This document shows, piece after piece, positions 1 to 7,961 of a stretch of DNA of 64,000 nucleotides. The notes below the pieces were generated by a model. That model was not told where the DNA came from. It ran no database searches and saw nothing but the letters and a program-made list of their open reading frames with translations. The stretch covers positions 62,001-126,000 of the forward strand of contig NZ_SMKK01000001.1 in the NCBI RefSeq assembly GCF_004348425.1. Reading direction: 5' to 3'. The stretch is from Actinomadura sp. 7K507 (GTDB lineage Bacteria; Actinomycetota; Actinomycetes; Streptosporangiales; Streptosporangiaceae). The position numbers and the translations under genes are program-made. Within the stretch, counting starts at the first letter, position 1. Every line of letters starts with the position of its first letter.

Positions 1-133
1 GGTCGTCGAAGACGAGCGCCTCGTTGCCGGGGACCCGTGCGGACTGCTCGGCCAGGAGGCCGCCGAGGGTGAGGGCGCCGATGCCCGCCGCCTCGTGCGG
101 CGGCGGGCCCACGAGCGTCTGGAACTCCCTCAT
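1..133 (-). CDS. Acyl-CoA synthetase (AMP-forming), N-terminal part only
   Basis: The gene starts at an ATG on the minus strand at 133 and runs off the left edge, so only about 44 residues are visible. They include LGGLLAEQSARVPGNEALVF, the usual opening of class I adenylate-forming fatty-acid/aromatic CoA ligases, which activate a carboxylic acid with ATP and load it onto CoA. Its promoter (142-170) is overlapped by a GGCACTGAGTGCC operator, so it belongs to the TetR regulon of this region. The predicted start of transcription is only a few bases before the ATG, so the mRNA may be nearly leaderless. The family is inferred from the N-terminus alone; catalytic motifs lie outside the window. 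Confidence 0.7.
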   Translation of the reverse strand, partial: MREFQTLVGPPPHEAAGIGALTLGGLLAEQSARVPGNEALVFDD

Positions 134-141
134 GGCCCTTG

Positions 142-170
142 AGGGTACGCCGCGAAGGCACTGAGTGCCA
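142..170 (-). promoter_or_regulatory. Operator-overlapped promoter of the CoA synthetase
   Basis: On the minus strand a TGGCAC hexamer (170-165) is followed by a 17-bp spacer and TACCCT (147-142). The -35-like hexamer is the outer half of operator GGCACTGAGTGCC (157-169). The same layout is found at 2664-2636 and 12532-12504, which supports it as a real repressible promoter. Confidence 0.6.
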
Positions 171-192
171 TACTCTGAAGGCACCGAGTGCC
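157..192. promoter_or_regulatory. Tandem pair of GGCACTNAGTGCC-type operators
   Basis: GGCACTGAGTGCC (157-169) and GGCACCGAGTGCC (180-192) have centres 23 bp apart. Between them is TACTCT (171-176), a possible plus-strand -10 for the acyl-CoA dehydrogenase genes; no good -35 was seen. The same pair with the same 23-bp step lies in front of the P450 gene (3440-3475). Probable binding sites of the TetR protein encoded at 2769-3392. Confidence 0.75.
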
Positions 193-245
193 ACACCCTG
201 GCCCGGGGTGCGGGCCGTCGCGGCACCGACCGAGAAGGAGCGCCG

Positions 246-1047
246 ATGGACGTCCGGTATTCCACCGAGCAGCGCGACTCCGCGACGCGGCGGCACAGAT
301 CGTGGATCGGCTCGGCCCACGGGCCGTCGGCCGGCTGGAGGACGCCGAGCGGGCGGCCAGGCTCGACGCGGCGGTGGCCGGGTCGGGCTGGCGGGAGCTG
401 CGCACGGGCGACGGCACCGGCGCGCCGTGGGCCTCGGGGGTCGAGGTGGCGATCGTGGCCGAAGCCTTGGGGCGGGGGCTCGCGGACGTCGCCTTCCTGG
501 GCCCGACGCTCGCGGCGGACCTCCGGCGCCTGGCCGGAGCGTCCGAGGCGTCCGCACGGGAGACCGTGGCGCTGCGCGCCGACCTGTCCGGACTGGCCGC
601 GCAGGGCGAGGACGCGGTGGCCGTCGACGTGTCCGGCGCCGGCTCGGCGCTCGCGCTCGGCCCCGGCGGAGCGCTCGCGTCCGTGGCCCTCTCGGGTGCG
701 CCGGCGGGGGTCGACCTGACCCGGCCGACGATGCGGGTGCCGGCGTCGCCGGCAACGCCGGTCGGCGGTTCGGTCACCGAGGAGGCCGTGCGGCGGTGTG
801 GGCGGTGGACGCGCTGGAGCCGGCCGAGGCCGTCGCGGCGGCGGCGTCGGCGAAGGCGTACGCGTCACGTGCGACGATGACGGTGCACGAGATCGCGATC
901 CAGGTGCACGGCGGGATCGGCAACACGTGGGAGTGCCTGGCTCACGTGTTCCTGCGCCGGGCACTGCTGGCCTCGGACGTCGCCGGCGGCGTCGGCCCGA
1001 ACCTGTCGCGCGTGCTCGAGCACGCCGGGCTGGGCGGTGCCCGGTAA
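246..1047 (+). pseudogene. Acyl-CoA dehydrogenase remnant 1
   Basis: ATG at 246 follows GAGAAGGAG. The reading begins MDVRYSTEQRD, shifts frame near 275-285 (to ...DAAAQIVDRLGPRAVGRLED), and shifts again near 780-800, where the C-terminal part VWAVDALEPAEAVAAAASAK ... IQVHGGIGNTWECLAHVFLR resumes. The IQVHGGIG block is the conserved C-terminal acyl-CoA dehydrogenase motif. About 50-60 residues expected between the two parts (the helical stretch with the RxQYG-type motif) are missing, so the gene has two frameshifts and an internal deletion. The stop TAA overlaps the ATG of the next remnant (TAATG). Paired dehydrogenase genes are typical of sterol side-chain type beta-oxidation (FadE heterotetramers). 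Sequencing error cannot be excluded for the frameshifts but would not explain the missing block. Confidence 0.75.
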
Positions 1048-1692
1048 TGGACTTCCGCGATTCGCCGGAGGAGGCGCGGCTCCGCGCCAGGCTGCGGGAC
1101 TGGCTCACCGAGAACGTCCCGAGCCTGCCGGCGTCCTCGTGCAGGCCGTCCTCCACCACGCCGCCGACGAGGTGAAGAAGCGCCTGCTGCCCGGTCTCAT
1201 CAGCGGCGAGGAGCGGTGGTGCCAGGGGTTCAGCGAGCCCGGCGCCGGCTCCGACCTCGCATCGCTGCACACCCGCGCCGCCCTGGACGGGGACGAGTAT
1301 GTGATCACGGGGCAGAAGGTCTGGACCAGCTACTCCGATCTGGCCGACTGGTGCTTCCTGCTGGCCCGCACCGATCCGGACGCGGCCAGGCACGCGGGGC
1401 TGTCGTCTTCGCCGTCCGGATGGACCAGCCCGGCATCGAGCGGCGGCCGGTGAAGATGATCAACGGGATCACGCGCGAGTTCGGCGAGGTGTTCTTCGAC
1501 GGCGCCCGGGTCCCCGCCCGGGACATGGTCGGCGAGCCCGGTGAGGGCTGGCGGATCGTCATGACCGTGCTCAGCCACGAGCGCGAGCCGCAGGAGCTGG
1601 GCAACGCCGGCCGCTACCGCACGACGGTCGAGCGGCTCACGGACATGGCTCGCGCGAGGGGCCGCCTCGTCCTCGGGCTGCCCGCGGCGTGA
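1047..1692 (+). pseudogene. Acyl-CoA dehydrogenase remnant 2
   Basis: Begins MDFRDSPEEARLRARLRDWL, a normal acyl-CoA dehydrogenase start, but roughly 90 residues are missing near position 1130 before KKRLLPGLISGEERWCQGFS and EPGAGSDLA, the FAD-contact motif of the middle domain. A second frameshift near 1400 is needed to reach DQPGIERRPVKMINGITREF. The reading then ends at 1692 after LTDMARARGRLVLGLPAA, so the C-terminal helical domain with the catalytic Glu is absent. With the preceding remnant it probably once formed a two-subunit dehydrogenase oxidising a bulky acyl-CoA. The operators upstream are intact although both genes are broken. Confidence 0.75.
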
Positions 1693-1708
1693 CCCGCCGG
1701 CGACAGGA

Positions 1709-2155
1709 CTACCCGGGCCTGGCCGCCGGTTTCGGCCGCGCCGCGTCGTGCGGCCGGCCGGAGTCTGCGCCGCCGTGGCGGCGGAGGAACGTCATCGTGC
1801 GGGTCCTGAGGCGCCAGCCGTCCTCCGTGCGCCGGTACGTGTCGCTGTACCAGCCCATGCGCATGTGATGGTCGGTCTGGTCGATGAAGAGCAGCGGAAC
1901 CTCGCCCGAACCCGTCTCGCCGTCCAGTTCGAGGACGGGCGTGCCGGTGAGGAACAGGCCCTTCGGCGCGGCCTCCACCAGGCGCGGCCAGTCCTCGAGC
2001 CCGTACGTCTCGCCGAAGGCACTGTAGGTGCCGTCGGCCGTGCAGAGGTGCTCGATGATGTAGTGAATGTCGCCCTGGGTCATCTTGAGCGCGTAGGTGG
2101 CGCAGAGCTGCTCCAGCTCGACCACGTCCTCGACCGGCAGGCCCATCGGTGTCAT
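1709..2155 (-). CDS. SnoaL/NTF2-like protein
   Basis: 148 residues, starting MTPMGLPVEDVVELEQLCAT. The pattern of an N-terminal helix, a short strand and a C-terminal run FIDQTDHHMRMGWYSDTYRR with EDGWRLRTRTMTFLRR is that of the SnoaL_4/NTF2-like cone fold, used by small hydratases, isomerases and dehydratases. Its ATG overlaps the TGA of the VOC gene upstream (ATGA at 2152-2155), so the two are translationally coupled and share the operator-controlled promoter at 2636-2664. Substrate unknown; steroid isomerase-like or dehydratase roles are possible but not shown by specific residues. Confidence 0.75.
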   Translation of the reverse strand: MTPMGLPVEDVVELEQLCATYALKMTQGDIHYIIEHLCTADGTYSAFGETYGLEDWPRLVEAAPKGLFLTGTPVLELDGETGSGEVPLLFIDQTDHHMRMGWYSDTYRRTEDGWRLRTRTMTFLRRHGGADSGRPHDAARPKPAARPG

Positions 2156-2571
2156 TCCCCTCGGCCCACGGGCCTCGCCCGGCGCTCGAACTCGGCGTGG
2201 TCGGCCCGGCGCACCTCGGTGAGCGCCGCCACGACGCAGAACTCCGTTCCGGCCGGATCCCGCATGATGATCCAGGTACCGGGATGGTCGGCCCAGGAGC
2301 GGTCGACCACGGTCGCGCCGCACTTCTCGAGCCGCTCGACCTCCGCTTCGAGGTCGTCGGTGTGGATGTCGAGGTGGACCCCCGCCGGGCCGGATCCGAC
2401 GTCCTGGACGACGATCCGGTTCGGCGGCGACGCGTCTTCGAGGATGCGGTAGTTGGGCATGCGCGTGGTCCTGAGCGTCGCGCCGAGGGCCGCCGTCCAG
2501 AACGCGGCGGTCTGGTCGTGGACATCGGAAGGAGCGTCGATGACGATCGTGCTCAGCAGGTTGCGGTGCAT
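2152..2571 (-). CDS. VOC (glyoxalase-like) family protein
   Basis: 139 residues. Motifs VHLDIHTDDLEAEVERL and IIMRDPAGTEFCVV match the paired beta-alpha-beta-beta-beta units of the vicinal oxygen chelate superfamily (Glyoxalase_6-like). Such proteins bind a metal and act as isomerases, dioxygenases or binding proteins; which applies here cannot be told. AGAGGGG precedes the ATG at a fair distance. First gene of a two-gene unit with the SnoaL-like gene, transcribed away from the TetR gene from a promoter whose -35 is covered by an operator. Confidence 0.8.
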   Translation of the reverse strand: MHRNLLSTIVIDAPSDVHDQTAAFWTAALGATLRTTRMPNYRILEDASPPNRIVVQDVGSGPAGVHLDIHTDDLEAEVERLEKCGATVVDRSWADHPGTWIIMRDPAGTEFCVVAALTEVRRADHAEFERRARPVGRGE

Positions 2572-2635
2572 GCCAATCCCCTCTGCGGTGCTCAGGGCGC
2601 GAGGCCGCCGGCGTGGTCCGGCCCCTCATGGTCTG

Positions 2636-2664
2636 AGGCTAGCGAAGCGAGGCACTGAGTGCCA
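2636..2664 (-). promoter_or_regulatory. Operator-overlapped promoter of the VOC/SnoaL unit
   Basis: Minus-strand TGGCAC (2664-2659), 17-bp spacer, TAGCCT (2641-2636). Operator GGCACTGAGTGCC occupies 2651-2663. The site lies about 105 bp before the TetR ATG, so it may also serve autoregulation. Confidence 0.65.
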
Positions 2665-2768
2665 GAGTGCTGCGGGCGCCTTCGCGTGGGACGGTCGCGG
2701 CTGCGAGTACGATCCTCAGTAGTGTCCAGCCGTTCACCGCTCCGAGTCTCAGGTGGAAGCCAAGCGCC

Positions 2769-3392
2769 ATGTCGCGACACGAGAAAGCCGCGAAGAAGCC
2801 ACCGCAGCAGGTGTCGATCGAAGCCATCGAGAAGGTGGCCCTCGAACTGTTCGACACGCGCGGGTTCAACGAGACCTCCGTGGACGACATCGCCGCCGCC
2901 GCCGGCATAGCGCGACGCACCTTCTTCCGTTACTTCGAATCGAAGAACAACATTCTGTTCGGCGGCTTCGGGACGCTTCTCCGCAACCTCGAGGAATGGC
3001 TCGAATCCGCGCCGGACGACCGGCCGATGTTCGAAGTGATCACAGATGCGGTGCTGCGGTTCAACCGCGTGCACAGCGACGGCCCCGCCGCGCACCGCGC
3101 CCGGATGAGGCTGATCCTGCAAACGCCCGCGCTGCGGGCCAACGCCGCGCTCCGGCACGCTGAATGGATGGCGGTCGTGGCGCGGTTCGCCGCGCGCCGG
3201 ATGGACGCACCGGCCGACGCCTTCGGCCCGCAGCTGGCCGCGCACGTTTCCCTGGCCGCTTCGAACGCCGCCTACGAGCAATGGCTGCGCGACGAGTCGA
3301 GTGACCTCGCCGAGCTCGTCCACCGCGCGTTCAGCATGGCCCCGATACTCCGCGAGCTGGAGGCGTCGATGGCCACCGGTCAGCTCAGCTGA
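2769..3392 (+). CDS. TetR-family regulator, MftR-like
   Basis: 207 residues from the ATG at 2769; upstream in-frame starts read through the intergenic operator region and are unlikely. The DNA-binding domain is clear: LELFDTRGFNETSVDDIAAA (about residues 25-44) and GIARRTFFRYFESKNNIL (46-63). The wording of the recognition helix and the C-terminal part HAEWMAVVARFAARRMDAP resemble MftR, the mycofactocin-locus regulator and its C-terminal domain family; mycobacterial MftR is known to respond to long-chain acyl-CoA. No mycofactocin genes are in the window. Centrally placed among genes carrying six identical palindromes, it is the obvious candidate for the repressor of this regulon, probably sensing an acyl-CoA intermediate (inference). 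Confidence 0.85.
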   Translation: MSRHEKAAKKPPQQVSIEAIEKVALELFDTRGFNETSVDDIAAAAGIARRTFFRYFESKNNILFGGFGTLLRNLEEWLESAPDDRPMFEVITDAVLRFNRVHSDGPAAHRARMRLILQTPALRANAALRHAEWMAVVARFAARRMDAPADAFGPQLAAHVSLAASNAAYEQWLRDESSDLAELVHRAFSMAPILRELEASMATGQLS

Positions 3393-3430
3393 GACCGTCG
3401 CCCCGGGCCGGGACGACCGCGCCTGCGACC

Positions 3431-3475
3431 TTGACCGCTGGCACTGAGTGCCATACATTTCAGGCACCGAGTGCC
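3431..3475 (+). promoter_or_regulatory. P450 promoter with two operators
   Basis: TTGACC (3431-3436), 17-bp spacer, TACATT (3454-3459): a near-consensus sigma-70-type promoter. Operator GGCACTGAGTGCC (3440-3452) fills the spacer and GGCACCGAGTGCC (3463-3475) covers the expected start of transcription near 3466. Their centres are 23 bp apart, as at 157-192. Two bound dimers would block both polymerase binding and escape. Confidence 0.75.
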
Positions 3476-3582
3476 AGCGGGTGGCGCGCCTACACGACCT
3501 CCGCACGGCGGTGCCGAGCGACACGGCTCGGCGACGCCGCGCCGAGATCTTGGCGAGTGCCCGTTCAGAGAGGCGGGCAGTG

Positions 3583-4782
3583 ATGCCGGTTACCAACGCG
3601 AGCGACGTCTACTACGACCCGTACGACGCGGACATCAACGCCGACCCCTACCCGGCTTACCGCAGGCTGCGGGAGGAGGCACCGCTCTACTACAGCGAAG
3701 AGCACGACTTCTACGCCGTCAGCCGCTACGACGACGTCGACCGCGGACTGACCGACCCGGGGACCTTCATCTCGGGACGCGGCAACATCCTGGAGCTGAT
3801 CAAGTCCGACATGGAGATCCCGTCGGGCGTGATCATCTTCGAGGACCCGCCGATCCATGCCACGCACCGCAGGCTGATGGGAGGCGTGTTCTCGCCGCGG
3901 AAGGTGGCCGCCCTCGAACCCAAGATCCGCGACTTCTGCGTCCGCAGCCTCGACCCCCTGGTCGGCGCCGGCGGCTTCGACCTCATCGCCGACCTCGGCG
4001 CGCAGGTGCCGATGCGCACCATCGGCATGCTGCTGGGAATACCCGAGGACGAGCAGGAATTCGTCCGCGATCGCGTCGACGACAGCCTGCGTCCCGAGGC
4101 CGGCCAGCCCATGGACATCTCCAAGTTCTTCAGCGACATCGAGATGTTCGCCGCGTACATCGACTGGCGCGCCGAGCACCCCTCCGACGACATCATGACC
4201 GACCTGCTGCAGGCCGAGTTCGAGGACGAGCACGGGATCCGCCGGAGGCTGACCCGCGACGAACTCCTCACCTACGTCAACGTCATCGCCGGCGCGGGCA
4301 ACGAGACCACCAACCGCCTGATCGGCTGGACCGGGAAGGTGCTGGCCGACCACCCCGGCCAGCGGCGCGAGCTGGTCGAGGACCCCGCTCTCATCCCGGG
4401 CGCCATCGAAGAGGTGCTGCGCTTCGAGTCGCCCTCGCACCAGATCGGCAGGTACGTGGCCAGGAGCGTGGAGATACAGGGCCAGGTGGTGCCCGAGGGC
4501 AGCGCCGTGATCTTCCTCAACGGCTCGGCCAACCGCGACGACCGGCACTACCCGGACGGTGACGGCTTCGACATCCACCGCGGCCCGGCCGGGCAGCCGC
4601 TCACCTTCGGCCGCGGCCTCCACTTCTGCCTCGGCACGGCGCTGGCACGGATGGAAGGACGCATCGTGCTGGAAGAGCTCCTGAAGCGCTTCCCCGAATG
4701 GGAGATCGACGAGGACCGCGCCCGGCTCGGCCCGATGGCGACCGTTCGCGGCTGGGACACCCTCCCGGTCCGCACGTCCTAG
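3583..4782 (+). CDS. Cytochrome P450
   Basis: 399 residues from ATG 3583, preceded by GAGAGGCGGG; the open frame extends upstream to 3448 but that start lies inside the operator. Heme-binding motif FGRGLHFCLGTALAR puts the thiolate ligand near Cys349; the I-helix carries AGAGNETTN and the K-helix EEVLR (ExxR). Length and style fit soluble bacterial class I P450s (CYP105/107/125/142-like breadth), which need a separate ferredoxin and reductase, not found nearby. It hydroxylates a lipophilic substrate, likely an early step of the pathway controlled by the operators in its promoter. A leader of about 115 nt is predicted. Confidence 0.92.
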   Translation: MPVTNASDVYYDPYDADINADPYPAYRRLREEAPLYYSEEHDFYAVSRYDDVDRGLTDPGTFISGRGNILELIKSDMEIPSGVIIFEDPPIHATHRRLMGGVFSPRKVAALEPKIRDFCVRSLDPLVGAGGFDLIADLGAQVPMRTIGMLLGIPEDEQEFVRDRVDDSLRPEAGQPMDISKFFSDIEMFAAYIDWRAEHPSDDIMTDLLQAEFEDEHGIRRRLTRDELLTYVNVIAGAGNETTNRLIGWTGKVLADHPGQRRELVEDPALIPGAIEEVLRFESPSHQIGRYVARSVEIQGQVVPEGSAVIFLNGSANRDDRHYPDGDGFDIHRGPAGQPLTFGRGLHFCLGTALARMEGRIVLEELLKRFPEWEIDEDRARLGPMATVRGWDTLPVRTS

Positions 4783-4867
4783 CGAACGCCTGCTCCCTTC
4801 TGAGGGAACATCGACTCACTTCGCAACGACACGACTCGTCCCAACGAACACCGACTCTCGGGATCCC

Positions 4868-5620
4868 TCACGCGCCTGTGCCGCCGTCGACCGCGATCGC
4901 CTGGCCCGTGAGGAACCCGGGGGCGTCATCGCACAGCCACAGCGCGATGTCCGCGATCTCGCTCGCCTCGGCCAGCCGCCCCACCGGATTGGCGGACACC
5001 AGGCGTTCGATGACGTCCGGCGGCATCGAGCGCCGGAACATCGGCGTGTCCACGGTCCCGGGGCAGATGGCGTTCACCCGCACGCCGGATCGGGCGTACT
5101 CGCGCGCCGCACCCCGGGTCAGCCCGACGACACCGTGCTTGGCGGCGGTGTAGGCCGGCAGCGTCGCCGCCGCCCGGAGCCCGGCCACCGACGCGCAGTT
5201 CACGATCGAGCCGCCGCCCGCTTTGACGATCTCGGGCAGCTGGTAGCGCATGCAGGACCAGGTGCCGGTCAGGTCGACGGCGATCACCCGGTTCCAGTTC
5301 TCCATGGTGCACTCGGCGGTGGGCTTGCCGGACTCGCCGTCGATGCCGGCGGCGTTGAACGCGGCGTCGAGACGCCCGTAGGTCGCGACGGCCCGGGCCA
5401 CCGCGGCACGGACGGTCTCATCGTCGGTGACGTCACACGGGAAGAAGCCGCATTCGCCGAGCCTGCGCAGCTCGGCCTCCGCACCGCGTCCGGCCTCCTC
5501 GTCCATGTCGGCGAGCGCGGTCGCGTAGCCGCGACGGACGAAGGCCTCCGCCGCGGCGCGGCCGATGCCCGAACCGGCGCCGGTCACGAAGACGACCTTG
5601 TGTTCCTCGGTTCCGTCCAT
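4868..5620 (-). CDS. Short-chain dehydrogenase/reductase
   Basis: 250 residues, ATG preceded by GAGGAG. Cofactor motif TGAGSGIG (13-20) with D at the end of strand 2 (ALADMD) suggests NAD(H); NAAG at 89-92; catalytic Ser144, Tyr157 and Lys161 (YTAAK). C-terminal VRVNAICPGTVDTPM and FLTGQAIAVDGGTGA are typical of classical SDRs. There is no insertion like that of mycofactocin-dependent SDRs. Last gene of the minus-strand operon that begins at 12482; probably oxidises an alcohol or hydroxyacyl intermediate (inference). Confidence 0.88.
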   Translation of the reverse strand: MDGTEEHKVVFVTGAGSGIGRAAAEAFVRRGYATALADMDEEAGRGAEAELRRLGECGFFPCDVTDDETVRAAVARAVATYGRLDAAFNAAGIDGESGKPTAECTMENWNRVIAVDLTGTWSCMRYQLPEIVKAGGGSIVNCASVAGLRAAATLPAYTAAKHGVVGLTRGAAREYARSGVRVNAICPGTVDTPMFRRSMPPDVIERLVSANPVGRLAEASEIADIALWLCDDAPGFLTGQAIAVDGGTGA

Positions 5621-5685
5621 TGCTCCTCAGCTCCAGGTCGAGCTCCGGGTGGGCCGGCTCGCCGGTCCGATGACCGATGCCGGGG

Positions 5686-6969
5686 TCAGGCCACGGCGCG
5701 CCGCCTCCGCGCGGGAAGGCGGTCGATCACGAATGCGCCGTCACGGATCACCGCCTTGAGCGCCTCATCGGGGCGTGCGAGCAACGACAGATCGGCGAGC
5801 GGATCGCCGTCGACGATGATGAGGTCGGCCATGGCCTGCGGCTCGACCACGCCGACCCTCGCCGGCGGGTCCATCAGCAGCTGGCCGGCGTTGCCGGTGC
5901 CCCAGCTCAGCACCTCGGCGGGCGACAGTCCGTCGATCTCGCCGTAGAAGGCGAACTCACGGCCGTAGTTCCCGACCTGGTGGTCGAGCGGATCGTCCTC
6001 GAGCATGTTGCGGAACACGCCGCTGTAGTCGTCACCGGCCAGGATCCGGACGCCCGCCTTCTGCGCGAGCGGGAGCATCGTCCGCACATGGTCGTACTGC
6101 GCCGGCGTCACGCCGGACGGCTCGGCGTAGCCGACCTCGAACAGGCTCCACAGGTAGACGAGGCTGGGAACCCAGAAGGTGCCCGCCTCCACCATGGCCT
6201 CGATGCACTCCTCGTCGACCCCGTCGCCGTGGTCGACGACGTCCACTCCGAGCTCGACGCACTCAAGGATCATCTGTTTGTCGGCGACGTGGGCGCGCAC
6301 CATGGCGCCCCGTTCGTGCGCGGCGTTCACGATCGAGGCGATCTCGTCGCGTGACATGTTGCGCGTCGTTCGATGGGGGATGCCGTGCCCGGCGCCGGCG
6401 AAGATCTTGATCGTCTCGACGCCGCGGCCGATCTCTTCGCGGACCAGCCTGCGCAGGGCGTCGGGACCGTCGGCGCAGAGGTCGGCGCCCGGCGTCTCGT
6501 AGCGCTTCCACCACCGCGAACTGTTGTTCACGTCGCCGGTGGTCCCGATGTGATGGCCGCAGGCCCGGATGCGCGGGCCCGGGATGATGTCCTGGGCGAT
6601 GGCCATCTTGAGGCTGGCGTCGATGTCGTGCGAGCACGAGGCGCCGGCGTAGCCGGTGAAGCCGCTCTCCAGGAGGACCCGGCAGGTACGGACGCCGATC
6701 GCCATCAGGACGCCCGGTGGAAGCTCCTTGCCGAGCTTCTCCCCGGCGAGGATGTCGAACTTGTAGAAGTCCGGGTGAAGGTGGCTGCTGATGAGACCGG
6801 GCATCAGCGTCATGCCGCCCACGTCGACGACCTCAGCCGGCACGTCGCCGTTCGCATCGCCGGCCGCACCGCCGATCGCCGTGATCCGGTCGCCGTCGAG
6901 GGTCACGTCGTGCTTGCCGGGAAGCATCTCCCGGCCGTCGAAGACTTTCGCGTTCGTCAAGACCAGCAT
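5686..6969 (-). CDS. Metal-dependent amidohydrolase (imidazolonepropionase-like)
   Basis: 427 residues, ATG after GGAGG. Starts MLVLTNAKVFDGREMLPG with the small beta-sandwich, then LMPGLISSHLHPDF (HxH metal site), ETIKIFAGAGHG (Lys expected to be carboxylated), VRAHV and VVDHGDGV (metal His), and ILAGDDYSG (catalytic Asp). The end LIIVDGDPLADLSLL is the usual closing strand. Family members cleave cyclic amides, lactams or dipeptides. It lies 26 bp after the enoyl-CoA hydratase stop and 65 bp before the SDR start, inside the operon controlled by the TetR operator at 12519. Substrate unknown. Confidence 0.85.
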   Translation of the reverse strand: MLVLTNAKVFDGREMLPGKHDVTLDGDRITAIGGAAGDANGDVPAEVVDVGGMTLMPGLISSHLHPDFYKFDILAGEKLGKELPPGVLMAIGVRTCRVLLESGFTGYAGASCSHDIDASLKMAIAQDIIPGPRIRACGHHIGTTGDVNNSSRWWKRYETPGADLCADGPDALRRLVREEIGRGVETIKIFAGAGHGIPHRTTRNMSRDEIASIVNAAHERGAMVRAHVADKQMILECVELGVDVVDHGDGVDEECIEAMVEAGTFWVPSLVYLWSLFEVGYAEPSGVTPAQYDHVRTMLPLAQKAGVRILAGDDYSGVFRNMLEDDPLDHQVGNYGREFAFYGEIDGLSPAEVLSWGTGNAGQLLMDPPARVGVVEPQAMADLIIVDGDPLADLSLLARPDEALKAVIRDGAFVIDRLPARRRRAVA

Positions 6970-6995
6970 CGGAATCCTCCCTGAAGCTATGCGGG

Positions 6996-7961
6996 CTACT
7001 CGCCCGCCCTCCCCCGCCGGCTGAGCCGCCATTCCGGCGGATAGTGCTCGTCGTTGTCCCGGACCGAGTCGGTCAGGCCGCGATCGAGCGTTTCGCGGTC
7101 GATCTCCAGCGACGCGCCGTCCGGCCGGAGCAGCCGGCCCGTCGACTCGAGCAGGCCGGCGAGGATGCTGCCCATGTACTCGCCCTGGTGCTGCTTGTAG
7201 ATCTCGAAGAAGGTCTTCTGAGCGAAGACCGTGTCCGTCGGCCGCGAACGCGCACAGGCGAGCGCGTACTTGTGCGTCATCGCCTCGAGTTCGCCGTACG
7301 GGACGACCGCGTTGACGAAGTCGCAGTCGTACATCTCCTTGGCGGTGAACGGCCGGCCCGTGAACACCATTTCCATGAATTTGCGGACGCCCATCATCGT
7401 GCACCATTGCCATTGCCGCGCCGCGTAGCCGGCGTAGCGGAACGCGGCATGTCCGAACAAGGCGCCCTCCGCCGAGATGACGATGTCGGCGTCGGCCGCC
7501 TGGTAGAAATGCCAGCCGTAGCAGTAGCCTCGCACCTCGAGAATGCTGATCTTCTTGAAGTCCTGAAGGCTCCGCATCCCGGCGCTCGGGTCGGTGTAGA
7601 ACTGGACGTTCGACGCCCCGTAGCGATAGGAGCCCTTGGGCGGGTACTCGACCTCCGCGTCCTCGGGGACCCGGACGATGTGCTTCATCGAGGCGTCGCC
7701 CCGGCCGGCCATGATGTCCATCAGTTCGGGAAGGTCGGCGCCGCTGCCGAGGTCCGTGCCGTTCGCCCGGATCACGAGCACCTTCACGTCGTCGTCGACG
7801 CCGGCCAGCCGGACGAGGTCGGCGTACCGGTGCTGGGCGTCGACCGTCATGGCGTTGAGCTCGTCCGGGCGGTCGAGCGTGATCGTCGCGATCTTGGTTT
7901 TCGGATCCTTCTCGTACAGGACGATCTCTTCAGCCGAGGGACGGCCGCCCTTGCCTGTCAT
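6996..7961 (-). CDS. Enoyl-CoA hydratase/isomerase, internal start
   Basis: 321 residues if translated from the internal ATG 7961, which has AGGAGAAGG seven bases upstream, better than expected by chance inside a coding region. Crotonase features: ITLDRPDELNAMTVDAQHRY, oxyanion-loop segment NGTDLGSGADLPELMD, and KISILEVRGYCYGWHFYQAA followed by DIVISAEGALFGHAAFRYAG. The usual GGG of the second oxyanion loop is replaced by YGWHF, so the active site departs from textbook hydratases. Extra C-terminal region about 60 residues longer than typical. Works on an enoyl-CoA made by the acyl-CoA dehydrogenases of the same regulon (inference). Confidence 0.8.
   Translation of the reverse strand: MTGKGGRPSAEEIVLYEKDPKTKIATITLDRPDELNAMTVDAQHRYADLVRLAGVDDDVKVLVIRANGTDLGSGADLPELMDIMAGRGDASMKHIVRVPEDAEVEYPPKGSYRYGASNVQFYTDPSAGMRSLQDFKKISILEVRGYCYGWHFYQAADADIVISAEGALFGHAAFRYAGYAARQWQWCTMMGVRKFMEMVFTGRPFTAKEMYDCDFVNAVVPYGELEAMTHKYALACARSRPTDTVFAQKTFFEIYKQHQGEYMGSILAGLLESTGRLLRPDGASLEIDRETLDRGLTDSVRDNDEHYPPEWRLSRRGRAGE

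Noticed and set aside
3448-3582. Upstream start for the P450
   Set aside because: The ATG at 3448 lies inside the first operator, before the predicted transcription start, and the added residues do not look like a P450 N-terminus; ATG 3583 has a ribosome-binding site.
4868-5620. Mycofactocin-dependent SDR
   Set aside because: Considered because the regulator resembles MftR, but the protein has a classical compact TGAGSGIG region without the inserted loop of that family.
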